Source: Beaufortia kweichowensis (taxonomy: Eukaryota; Chordata; Actinopteri; Cypriniformes; Gastromyzontidae). Taken from it: 64,000 bases of DNA. A program made the position numbers and the translations under genes. Of the stretch, positions 1 through 11,560 are shown one piece after another. The notes under the pieces were generated by a model. The model was not told where the DNA came from and did no database searches. It saw nothing but the letters and a program-made list of their open reading frames with translations. Position 1 is the first letter of the stretch, and the number at the start of each line of letters is the position of its first letter. The stretch covers positions 3,160,001-3,224,000 of the forward strand of contig CM032803.1 of assembly GCA_019155185.1 (NCBI GenBank), read 5' to 3'.

Positions 1-59
1 ATGAAAACAGATGGGATTATTTCTTTAGAGTAAAATCTTTCACTCTCTCACCTTCTCAG

Positions 60-3000
60 GTTGCTATTATTGAAGAATTAGTTGTGGGTTTTGAAAAAAG
101 TTTGAGGACTTGTAGAATGTTCAACCCAAATGGTAAGTAAATGCAAAACAAAAAACAAAAAATGTTAACCCACATGAAAAAAAAGTACTGTTAGTATCTA
201 GATTTACATGTACATTTATGCATTTTGAAGATGCTTTTGTCCAAAATATCTCACAGTGCATTTAGTCTATTGGTTTCTTTTTATCATTATGTGTGTTCCC
301 TGAGGTCGAACCCTTTACCTTTTACCTCTACAAATTAAACAACAGGAATTTTACTATTGCAAATATAGTAGTATATAATATACTGAATGTTATGTTTGTC
401 ATCGAGCCCAGTGTGTAGCATGTTTAGGTGCCAAACCCAATGCTTCATTTGATGGATTGATTCCAGTAATACTCCTGTAAATTTCTGGTGGCCAAACTAT
501 CGATCGATCTGACGGTTAACAACTGTTGCTTATTGTGATTTGTAGATGATGGTAAAATTGAGCCTCCAACTTCCCTACTGTGGGTTCAGTATTTCCTGGC
601 CCAGCATTTCAACTATATCGGCAAACAGACACTCGCTCTGGAACACATCAATCGCGCCATCGAAAGCACCCCCACCCTCATAGAGCTCTTCCTTGTTAAG
701 GCGAAAATATACAAGGTAAAACACACTCAGAGTCTCAGATACAGCTGTGTTTCCAAAGTGGAGTAAGAGTTTGATTTTGTTTCTCTGTTGCTTAAAGCAT
801 TCGGGTAACATCCGTGAAGCTGCTCGCTGGATGGACGAAGCCCAGGCTCTTGACACCGCTGACCGCTTCATCAACTCCAAGTGTGCCAAGTATTTGCTCA
901 AGGCTGGTCTCATCAAAGAGGCAGAGGAGATGTGTTCCAAATTCACACGGGTTAGTTTGTTTAAAGTGCTTGTGGGAACTCCTGTTCAGTGGTCTTTTGA
1001 TATTTAATAGTGTGTTCAATCCATGTTGTGGTCTGCAGGAAGGCACCTCTGCAGTAGAGAATCTGAACGAGATGCAGTGTATGTGGTTCCAGACCGAGTG
1101 TGCGCTGGCCTACAAGTCCTTAAACAAATATGGAGAGGCGCTCAAGAAGTGCCATGAAATTGAAAGAGTGAGTACTTTCTACCATCGTCTCTTTGCAGTG
1201 CCTGATGATTAGTTAAGCGAGATGATACAAAAGTCATTGAGATGATTTCTATACTTTAATTTCACTTTAATACCCTGACAGCATTTTGTGGAGATAACAG
1301 ACGACCAGTTTGATTTCCACACATACTGTATGAGGAAGATGACACTGCGCTCCTACGTGGACCTGCTCAAACTAGAGGATGTGTTGCGCATGCACCCATT
1401 CTACTTTAAAGCAGCACGCACGGCCATCGATATCTACCTCAGCCTTTACGATAACCCGCTTTCTGATGAAAACAAGGAATCACAGGCTGACAATGGTACA
1501 ATCACTCCCATAAAATCCTAAAATGCATTTACACCTCACAATAAACTTGATGAACTTGATCTTAATCATTACATTTCTTCTGTAGCCAACCTGACGGACA
1601 AGGAGCTGAAGAAGTTGCGTAACAAGCAGAGACGTGCCCAGAAGAAAGCCCAGTTAGAGGAGGAAAAGAAGAACGCTGAGAAAGAAAAACAGCTAAAGAA
1701 CCAAAAGAAGAAAAAGGAAGAGGATGAGGAAGAAATCGGTGGACCTAAAGAGGAACTCGTACCAGAAAAATTGGCAAAGGTGCTGACACGCTGAACACTT
1801 CTGAAAGTGTAGGGATACTCGTTTTGTTTATCAGAATTTGTATGTGAGTTGAGTATCCTGATCTTTTCTTCAGGTTGAGAATCCGCTGGAAGAAGCAGTG
1901 AAGTTCTTGACTCCCCTGAAGAGCTTAGTAAAGAATAAAATAGAGACCCATTTGCTGGCCTTTGAAATCTACCTCAGGAAAGGTGACCGCACTGACCCAC
2001 TCATCATGATTCCTAATGGATCGGTCGTCAATTATTAAAAACGAATGTGCTTGTGTTTGTAGAAAAGTATCTTCTGATGCTGCAGTCGGTGAAGAGAGCT
2101 CACTCATTGGACCCTGATCACCCCTGGCTTCACCAGTGTTTGGTGCGGTTTTTCAAAGGAGGTATGTTTAGTATTTTTTTTTATTGATTACTAAGCGTCC
2201 AGCGTAGATAGACATTCCTTCAGTGCTGTTTAAAAAGCTTCCCAGGTTGAGACCTCAAGAAAAGCTGGATGATAAAATGTCAAGAGTATGATTTTACGTG
2301 ACTACTTTTGAAGATGATTAAATATAACATAGTGTTCATTTATTTTGGATGCTTTTAATCACAACATAATTTACAATTGTGTTATTTCATGGTTTTAATG
2401 AGTTTACTACTACTACTACAAAAAATTAAACAACAGTGAGTAAGTGTTTCTAAACTTTTGCCTGGTAGTGTAGTTGTACAAAATGAACTTTGAGCACTAA
2501 CCATGGACTAATATGGAAATAAAAAGCTTTGTTGACAAAATTAATTTCCATAAAGCTGTTGATGAGTAAAACCAATAAAGTGTTATACGTCTAATTTTTA
2601 CACACCAAAAAATTACCATTTTTCTTATGTCTATTTTCAGTTTCGGACAAAAAGGACATGCCAGAGGCAGTGCGTACGGTTCTGAAGCAGGAGATCACAA
2701 AACTGTTTGGAGAGAGTGATCCTAAAACCTTCAACCAAAACCTGTTAAGCAAGCATGTCAACTCCATACCACATAGAGTTGCAGGTAAATGTGGATCGAA
2801 CCCATAACCTTTGTAAAGTGCCTTGCTTTAAAAGATGAAATGCTCTTAGCTGTGTATAGACAATTTGAGCTGTGTGTTTGAGCTGTGTATCCAGTCATGC
2901 CTGTTTTGCTTCTTAAATTGTCTTTTTGATGTATGCAGCTGCTAAAATGATGGTCTATCTGGACCCTTCCTCTGAGGGGAAAGCTGCTGAGCTGGCAACC

Positions 3001-3319
3001 TCTTTAAATGAGTCTCTAACAGGAAGAACCATTCAGGTACTGTAACTCGAGATATTTGCATCACTTGATGTTAACGAAATCATGCTATGTCTCTGATATC
3101 TGTAAATTTTAGACGTGCACAGAGGTGCTCCAGGCCTTGAGGGACAACCGTCTGGGCTCACAGCCGGAGAAAGTTATCGAATCATACCGTGCGTCCTGCC
3201 ACGGTCTTTACCCCTACGCCTTGGCCTTCATGCCCCCTGGTTACCAGGACAACTCTGCAGTGACCGCTAATGGTGACGTGTCGCTCTGCGACCACGAGGA
3301 CATGCCCAATGAGATGTGA
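60..3319 (+). CDS. naa15: N-alpha-acetyltransferase 15, NatA auxiliary subunit (3' part; 5' end outside window)
   Basis: Eleven exons: 60-132, 546-715, 798-950, 1039-1167, 1282-1495, 1586-1779, 1874-1982, 2063-2161, 2641-2784, 2939-3036, 3113-3319. They join in frame to 529 residues ending at TGA 3317-3319. The first 59 bases are intron. The product closely matches the C-terminal part of vertebrate NAA15: the TPR stretch (WMDEAQALDTADRFINSKCA, CMWFQTECA, DDQFDFHTYCMRK), then a lysine/glutamate-rich charged segment in the 1586-1779 exon (KKLRNKQRRAQKKAQ), then the conserved terminal block PYALAFMPPGY. NAA15 is the ribosome-anchoring scaffold that holds the catalytic subunit NAA10 and acetylates protein N-termini exposed after Met removal. 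Identity is secure. The paralogue (naa15a, naa15b) cannot be settled here. The similar NAA16 is less likely because rab33b lies downstream, as in human 4q31. Confidence 0.95.
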
Positions 3320-4702
3320 GCATTTTAGGATGGAGCAGGGAGGCCGTTTTATGGCCATCAGCATTTTGAGACCAGACGCCCCACGGAGGTCGAGACTCTA
3401 CTGCACTAATGAGACCACAGTTACCTTCCGACTTCGCTTTCAGATCACGGGAGCGATCGAGCAATAGGGGTTAAAACCTGTTTTACTCCTTTTTTCTTTC
3501 TTTCTATGGGTTATTTTTTAAATAAATACGGCTAACTGTGGCTCTTACGCTAGAACAGAACAAACGGTATTACAGAGAGAGTGAATGATTGATAATGACG
3601 GTCACAGTGAACTCATTGGACCCAACTACTGTTTGAGACGCGTGTCCGTTTCATGTTTTTAAGAGTAATTTATATAAAAGAATATTAAAGAGAACAGAAT
3701 AATATCAAGAGGAGCAATACTTCTGGTCCGGGTTTGACGTGCGTGGTCATGTGCCAAACCTGTGGGGCGGAGCTTTAGATGCGGATAACGGCACCTGTTT
3801 TTGAGGGTACTGGGGGAGGGAGGGGGTGGTCAGGGTGTGTGTGGCAATGAATAAATGTGGCATTGTGTTGCTGGGTACAAAACAGTTCCAGGATCAGCCA
3901 CCAGGGGAGCCAGCAGTCGAAGACTATGATGCTCAGCCAATAAACTGATAACAGAGTTGATTGGAATGTGACCTGGATTTCCCAGGAGAGGCAGACATGC
4001 ATATCTTTGTTTCTCTTTCATCATCTGCTGCCTTTAGGTTTTTCAGTGAATGTCTCAGAGGTGGATCTGGCTTTCGTTGGGCCTGTAGGACTTGTACTGT
4101 GATTCTTTCTTTTGGGTTAGTTTGGCTTATTTTATTTCCCCCACTCATTGTTTGGGTTCTGTCATGCTGGTTTCTACCTTTCTGTTTATTTTTTTTCCAT
4201 AAAACAAGATTCAAACGTACCACTGTCTGAATTCTGAGAACATGTTTTGTCATTTCACTCACACAGTTACAAATAAAACAAAATAACAGTACTGTGATTT
4301 TATACTTCTGTTTTTAATTTCCAAAATTGTGAATACAATGAAGAAATGTAATACTTTAGGGAATATTCAGAAGCTGCTAAATGTAAACCAAACATAGTCA
4401 TCCTTACTGGTAAAATAAGATTCAGTTTTCATATATTGCTATAATAAGTAATTAAGAATAATTAATACAAATGATTACACTAAAAAAGAGAAATTTGGTT
4501 GTTTGCAGATAAGAAAACTTTGAAATCTCTCAAAATGATTAATTTTCTAATGTTTTTCATACCTCTGCTTGCTTTCTTATAATCTTTAATATAACTGTAA
4601 TGTTTAGGCATGGCATTGCAGATGTTTTCTTAATTACTTAACATTAATGAATGTATTACTTTACTTATTTACTGTAAGTAGTTTTAGATTTTTAGATAGA
4701 AG
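3320..4702. other. naa15 3' UTR and convergent intergenic stretch
   Basis: Follows the naa15 stop codon. Poly(A) signals AATAAA occur at 3521-3526 and again near 4272, so the transcript may end at either place. The malate synthase gene runs toward it from the other strand and ends at 4703, so the two genes are convergent. I see no conserved reading frame here; the short open frames lack codon structure. Confidence 0.6.
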
Positions 4703-7700
4703 TTAGAGTCTAGCTTTAGGTGCCCTATCCGTCAGTTTTATCTCATGTTGGTTTTGAGAGCTGAGGAACGTGTGGTCCAGGTTAAGATAGGTGGTGAGAA
4801 ACTCTGGGAAATCATTCTTCTGCACTATTTCCAGGAACATGGACACAGCAGTCATCAACCTCTGTTCGTCCCTAAATGAAGTAGAAATAATGGGTTATTA
4901 TTTCCTCAGTTAGCTTGCATCTCATTAAAACTGTGCTTACCAATTTTACATTCCATTATACTATAAGACATTTGGTTTTCATTTTACTTAGTCCAGATAT
5001 AATATTCATTTAACATTTAAAAGTATTTTCATAATGTTTTGTTTTAACCAGTATTAAGCCAAAATGAAGACATTGATTGAATGTGACCAATCCAATCACA
5101 ATTTAAAGATGGTGTATGCAAATCTATGACTGCACATTGTGTATTTTGTATATACATTCAAAATTATATAATCAAACATGATCCATCTGTACAGTGTTCT
5201 CCACCTGCTTGTTTGGCAATGTATGGCAACTTTTAGGTCTTCCATCAGATCTTTAGCCAAGCTTTGGACCAGAGCTCTTGTCACAAGCATGCCATTATCC
5301 TCCAGTCTCACCTGATGCCGGATCCACTGCCACACCTAAAAATGCAAGCACTTAGATTGGCTGATGGGGTTATACTGTACCACGTAATTTAGACAGTGTT
5401 GCACACCAACCTGAGACCTGGATATCTCTGCCGTCGCAGAATCCTCAACCTTCCCCAGATAGAAGAAATGACCTTTGCCTGTAACAAATAAATTTCCATA
5501 ACAACTAAATTTTTGTGCATTCAAATGTTGTTTTGACAGCGGTAGTTGTAAAATGTGCTACCTGAAAGCCAGGCTTCAATGAAGAGGACTCCTACAGCAA
5601 TGTTATACCGTAATCCATATAATGTTACTCCACCCTATAGAGACGTGATGCATTTAAAATGAAATACTGCATAATATTCAATATGTTATTATAACATGAT
5701 TTGGCCTGGGAGAGTTCAGCTGACCGCAGGCATCACAAGCAGGTCCTCCGGGGTCACGGTGATGTCATCACGCAGCTGCGGAAGCTGGTTCTGACCCGGA
5801 GAGTGAAGCTGAAACAGCTGTGAGACATTTACAGTCACTAAGACTATAGTGCTAGTGTTGAGAGAGGATAAAGATGGTTTTGTGGCGACTCATACCTTTT
5901 GCATAGGCTCAATCAGATCCATGTCGTAGACCATAAACCCATCAACTCCTGCTTTGATCTCCAGCAATTTAAGTCTGCGGCAACACAATAATCTTCATTT
6001 TATAAAGAACAAACTGAAGCTAAAGCTGTTTGCTATGTGGTTGCTCAGTGGTGCCTGCATCTTGCCTGGAGACAGTACGGAGGACAGTCTTGTAGAGGTC
6101 ACTCTCTTTGTCTCTAGGCAACAACAATGCTGCCATGCCACCTGTTGCTAGGGCACCCCTGCGGTGACAAGTCTGCACCAGCAGATCCATGTAACTGTGC
6201 AGAAACCGCTTCTCCATATCCACATACTTACTGCGGATCAGGAAGGAGGAAGTCATCCCGATGACCTAAAAAGCAATGACATGGTCGCTAACAGCAAAAA
6301 AGCTTGGTTTCAAAGTATAACACTCTCAGAAAACATATCAACTGACCAAACTTGTTCACAAAGGAAGCAGAGTAGTCCCAGATGCCACAGTTTAAACCAG
6401 CTGAATGTTCCTTAAGTTCATACAAAATCTCCTCCATTTCAAAAGACGCCAGGACGCACTCGATAAGCACGGTGGCTTTGATGGAACCTGCTGGCAGACC
6501 AAGCTGTAAAAAAAATCATAATTACCATAGTTGAAACATTAATAAGGAATACGTGTTTGTTTCATAAAAATTAAATCACTGTCAAACCTTTTTCTCAGTC
6601 CAAAAAAATATCTGACTCCACAGTCTGGCCTCCATATAACTTTCAACCTGCATAACAAAATAAAACGTCCTCTATTTTGTAACATAATTACCATTTATTG
6701 CACATACAGATATTCTAGGATGTTCTAGGTTTGGTATACTAAAATTATGTCAAGGTTAATTCATTTAACACTGACCTTGGATAAGTAGAAAAAAGGACCA
6801 CTCTGATTCTGAAGAAGCAACTTTGCATTATGAAACATCAGCAGACCAAAGTCAAACAATGGACCTGGAACCTCTCGACCATTCACCTGGACAGAGAGTG
6901 TAAGTAACCAGTATAAACAGTAAACAGTATAAAGCACAAGCTGAAAGTTGATTGGCAATTTTCAACACACAAATTGATAGATTCATTGTCATTAAACCAA
7001 CACCATCACACAACATTTCTTCAGATCTGTACCATCATGTTGTGCTCCACCATGTTCCATGCTCGAGGGCGGAGCATCAGCACCGGAGCCTGAGCAATGG
7101 GCGGCACATCTGTTTAAGATGAATGTGACAGATTGTTAGACATACAGACATATCTGATGAGCAACATTTGGACAGAAAAGGCCACAAGAGAAACCAAACT
7201 CACCTTGAAACTGGTTGTGCACAGCCAGGTAAACATTATAAATGCCTTTTATTTGATTGTGGTATGTTGGGCAGTTGCCATCATCAAAATCAACCTACAA
7301 GGGATTAAAACAATAATAATACTGAATCCAAGAATCCTACTTTTTGGCCTTCAAAGCAGACGTGACTTTCAATATAAATTAATGAATGTGTATGTGTACT
7401 AATTTATTACTTATATTTTATGTATTTAATATATTTTAAACAATTTGTTTGTTGTGCGCCTACCAAACCAGCACTTTATGTCTTACCTGTAACCCTTGTG
7501 CAGTGGATTTGAGTCCCTGTATAAAGCGTTGTGTATCACAGGGTGAAAGGTCACCGATGTCCACATGTCTGCAGTGTAATCTGTGTGGAACGGGACTCAC
7601 TCTCCAGTTGGGATCGTTTCGGATATGAGCCGTGTCCTTCAGAAAGCCTGGCAGCTCTCCAGTCAGATCCAACTGAACTTTACGTAGGACTCTCAACTTT

Positions 7701-8050
7701 AGGACCTAGATAAAAAATGACAAATCTTTCTATATTGCAATATGTTGTTTTTGTCTTAAACGTACAACTTTTACAAAAGCCATATTTGTATTATATACAT
7801 TTATAGCAATTGAAAATCGCAATATTAAAGTTTGAACTCAAAAAACACTGTTAGACATTATATATTGATCTTTAAAAAAGCAAAATCCTATTTAGGGTAA
7901 ACATTAGGGGGTTTCGGATACCTTGTCAACTTCTGACTGGAAGGTAGAAATGAGTTCAGACAGAAATGTCAAAGCATCAGAGCTGAAGAGAGTGTGGAAC
8001 TCTTCCTCCAGTCCTGATGGAGGCGGTTCCAGCTCCACACCTTCATTCAT
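4703..8050 (-). CDS. mlsl: malate synthase (vertebrate malate synthase-like), with apparent 1-base frameshift
   Basis: Fourteen exons, 5' to 3': 8050-7922, 7705-7487, 7294-7204, 7109-7033, 6886-6776, 6647-6588, 6503-6347, 6265-6066, 5974-5896, 5808-5725, 5634-5562, 5478-5411, 5335-5205, 4871-4703; about 548 residues, usual for the family. Malate synthase condenses glyoxylate with acetyl-CoA to malate (glyoxylate cycle). Motifs in order: VDFDDGNCPTYHNQ, MLRPRAW (catalytic Arg region, about 160-162), DFGLLMFHNAK, ATVLIE (metal-binding Glu, about 244), HSAGLNCGIWDY (Asp about 272), CHRRGALATGGMAA, AGVDGFMVYD and VEDSATAEISRSQ. The protein ends KARL, a PTS1-type peroxisomal signal. The intron after exon 8 uses a GC donor. 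Exon 8 shifts frame between FLLPD and SKYVDMEKRF, explained by one extra base at 6235-6236. A spliced 5' UTR exon may end at 8254. Family assignment is certain; integrity of the gene is not. The symbol follows zebrafish usage as I recall it. Confidence 0.9.
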
Positions 8051-8985
8051 CTTTTATCAGCACATTAATCTGTTAGTGATTTCAGATATTACACTGCCTC
8101 CAAACAGCAGTATGAATAGCAAATACACTTGTGACAATCCAACACAAATATATCAATAAAGTTTCTGTACTTTAAATGCACAATATATATTTTAAACTAT
8201 TTAATTACTGGTACATTAGTGTTTTGAAACAATAACAGTTTGTAAAAACTTACCAACATTTTCAGCAGTCGTCCAGTAAATCTAGAGTTGGACTTTGGTA
8301 AGTGTCATTGCACTGTTTGACTTAAACAACACGTGACTGAAGTGGCCCCAAAATCTTTACTTTCTTTATTAATATATCATTTATTTCTTCATGCAGTACA
8401 GTAGGCAGCACATTGCCTAAAACAATAGTTTATATACTAATTATTATTTTGACTTTTTTATATTCCCCATATATAAAACTAAATACAATATTACTTATTT
8501 GTGCTCACTCAAACAGCATACAATATTCATTTTCTTTCAGTAAACATATCCAAATACATTAAAAAACGCAAGGCATATAAAAATAATAAACTTAAAGAGT
8601 AAATAATAAAAATACAAAGAAGTGGTATTTGTTTACGTTTTGTTAACGCTTTTGTAATTTTATTGTTTAAAATAAATAAAAACGCTGTTCTGTCAGTTCT
8701 CGCGAGAGTTTAGCCACGTCACGTTACATCGTACGTGGCTTCAGACCCAAACAGTGTAAGAGGACTCCGTCAGGAATGCATCAGCAAAATGCGGAGTTTA
8801 GCATGTCAACACGTTAAATAGACTCTTAGATTTTTTAAATGACACTTTTTGCCAATGAAGCTTGATGTGAAGGGTTAAGCTAAGCTTTTAGGTCACTATT
8901 AAACCCTGTAGCATTGGTATATTTGCATTGTGTCATCCTATAAGGTGACACGTCTTTGGCAGTGTTGTGTCTATAGGCAGACAGC
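8051..8985. other. divergent promoter interval between malate synthase and rab33b
   Basis: The two genes are transcribed away from each other across 935 bases. The malate synthase side has a splice donor (minus strand, exon end 8254) that suggests a 5' UTR exon. The rab33b side contains the TCTCGCGAGA palindrome and a CRE-like ACGTCACG about 15 bases after it. No other gene is visible. Confidence 0.5.
8698..8707. promoter_or_regulatory. TCTCGCGAGA palindromic promoter element
   Basis: A perfect 10-base palindrome, CpG-containing in otherwise AT-rich DNA, 288 bases upstream of the rab33b start codon. This element is known in vertebrate CpG-island promoters and is bound by BANP. It is most likely part of the rab33b promoter and could also serve the divergent gene. 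Confidence 0.6.
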
Positions 8986-10460
8986 ATGGCAGATATCGAG
9001 TCCTCTTTTGAGTTTAGCTCATCTTTTACTAGTTCATCACTGCCTCCTCCGCGGACTCGCATCTTTAAGATCATCGTGATCGGAGACTCTGGGGTTGGCA
9101 AGACCTGCCTCACCTATAGATTCTGTGCAGGCAAGTTCCCGGACAAAACTGAGGCCACCATCGGGGTGGATTTTCGGGAGAAGCTTATCGAAATAGACGG
9201 GGAGAAAATAAAGGTGAGGATGTCTGTTTTTATAGGAGTCAGTGTGCATTATTAAAGGACAGTAACTGGGCAGTTGAATGCAGGGTTTCACTTTTTAATG
9301 TGCTTGACAATACTCGTGTCAGCCCTATGCATTGGTGGTACAACTTGCTTTCTTTTTCCCTATGATGTTTAAAGCTGTTTCCTGGCATATCTGTAACAAT
9401 TAAGAGCTCCATTTTATGGATACTGCATTCTGCATACAAAATGCAATTCTTTGTTTCATGCATAAACACCCCCACACTGCATCATGCTCATAATACCATC
9501 CGTGCATTGTTTCTGTTATGCATTAACATGCCCTGCATTCTCTTTTTCTGTTTTTGGACAAATACAATACAATGTTGACAGCTGACATCAGAATGTATTT
9601 GTACCTATATACTAAAGCCCTGTCATTTGAGTCCAGACATAAAAATATTACTCTATTACTAAGTCTATTAATAAGTTACCTATTTTAAAAAATTGAAATA
9701 TACATGCGTTATGGGTTTACCAAAAAAAATACACGTTTTTGATTCATGTTCCTATTAATGTTAAATATGAACTGTTGTGACAATTCAGAAATCAGCACTT
9801 TACCTGACTATAAAAAAATCATGCATTAAACAAAAAAATGCTGTAAGATCTTTGAGAGGGACCTCACATGGGTATTCAAACCACCAAATATTGACCTCTC
9901 AGCTATCAGTATGGTTAAAACCTTAACATTTGCCTGGAACATCTTTTATTTTTGTTTTTTTCTAACAGGTCCAGCTATGGGACACTGCAGGCCAGGAGCG
10001 CTTCCGAAAAAGCATGGTACAGCATTACTACCGTAACGTCCACGCTGTGGTCTTTGTCTATGATGTCACCAATGCTGCTAGTTTCCGAAGCCTTCCAGCA
10101 TGGATCGAGGAGTGCCGTCAGCACGCTCTGGGTCAGGAGGTGCCCAGGATCCTGGTCGGTAACAAATGCGACCTGCGGCACGCCGCTCAAGTAAGCACTG
10201 ACGTAGCGCAGCAGTTCGCCGATGCCCACTCAATGCCTCTGTTCGAGACCTCTGCCAAGAATCCCTACGGAAACGATGACGCCAGTCAGAATAATAGTGA
10301 CCATGTTGAAGCCATTTTTATGACGGTAGCGCACAAGCTAAAATCCCAGAAGCCGTTGGTGTTAAGTCAGCCACCTGGTGGACCTGGAGATACTGTCAAT
10401 CTTAGGAGTCAGCAGGAGGAGGACAGGGGAGCCTGGGGCTGTGGCTGCTGGAGGAGCTAA
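8986..10460 (+). CDS. rab33b: Rab33B small GTPase
   Basis: Two exons, 8986-9213 and 9969-10460, encode 239 residues (human RAB33B 229). Rab33B is a Golgi-associated GTPase acting in retrograde Golgi transport and, through ATG16L1, in autophagosome formation. Visible motifs are the P-loop GDSGVGKT (33-40), switch I TIGVDF (58-63), WDTAGQE (80-86), NKCD (141-144) and ETSAK (169-173). The tail segment HVEAIFMTVAHKLKSQKPL matches Rab33B rather than other Rabs. A short insertion (about 176-187) follows the SAKNP motif. The C-terminus reads GCGCWRS, so the CXC pair expected at the very end is followed by three more residues. Probably the fish paralogue rab33ba, but that needs phylogeny. Confidence 0.95.
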
Positions 10461-11560
10461 TGAAGGGAAACGCCTGATTGCTCTGTTCAAATCTACAGAG
10501 GTGGTCACCACTTAGCATGGAGACAACAAAGGCAAAGCTGCACATAGGAAAATTACGACATTTCAGTAAAAGAAGAACCTACGTGCAAATCTAGCCATTA
10601 TTTTAAAGGGAAAAGACACTTGAAAATGGTTTCTCTAAAACTTTATTGAGGCTTTAAGATGTTGCATGTAGGCCAGCCTGCCCATATCTAAGCTTCAACC
10701 ACCGCGTGTCAGTCCCTGTCTAATTCATACGCCTCCCCATCTCCGCTGCCAAACACACTAACAAGATGAGTAAATGTACCTACAAGAGTTTCACATGGTG
10801 TTGTTGTCATACTCAGAATGTTGCCTTTTTTCATCATAACTTTGAAGCACTTTTCATGCCAAAATTAGATAAACTGTTCAGTAAGATAATTTTCCTCCCA
10901 GGTTAAAAGGCAAATCTGTGTTAGTGTGCGTTTGTGGTTTGTTTTACCCCTCTATATCACTCACACACATACAGGCACTTCCTGTGAAATTTGTCTGTTC
11001 TCTCAAGGGAAAAGACAAAATAGCACAGTCACGCTGATAAACTCAGATGAATTAGCATTAGTGCTGCTAATAGGTTTCACAGAAACATGGGATGAATTTA
11101 AAAGGACAGTAAAGCTGATATTTCTGAATACATCTTAAAGCCAGTCCTTGTCCACTGCCAGTATTTATTTATTTTCTTCCAGCACTCAATCATCTGTTGT
11201 AAAGACTTTTGGGTTATTAAATCCTTACTGTAAAACAGATCAAAATTTAGATGTGTGAATGATGTACAAAAGTGACCCAAGATTAAAAGCTACAAAAATA
11301 AAATGCATTATTTCCCGTCTGCAGTCAGGTGTGGTATGTAGTGCTGTAGAAATATCACAATATACGTTATTATATGTTTTATTATATGTTTTATAAGGTT
11401 TTGGTTTAGGGTTGTGGACAGGCTTTTGCCACTGCAGAATTGATGAATTGATCTGTTATTGGACCATTTCAAGTGTCCTTCAGACTTGAATTTATGTTTT
11501 CTGTGTCTATGTTAACACATTGTAAACACATTAATAAAAGCAAGCGGACCTAAGAAAGCC
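10461..11560 (+). other. rab33b: rab33b 3' UTR
   Basis: Non-coding and AT-rich. AATAAA at 11533-11538 is the best distal poly(A) signal; an earlier AATAAA near 11298 could end a shorter form. Confidence 0.5.

Noticed and set aside
575..1046. Minus-strand frames of 123 and 84 codons
   Set aside because: Antisense shadows of conserved naa15 exons.
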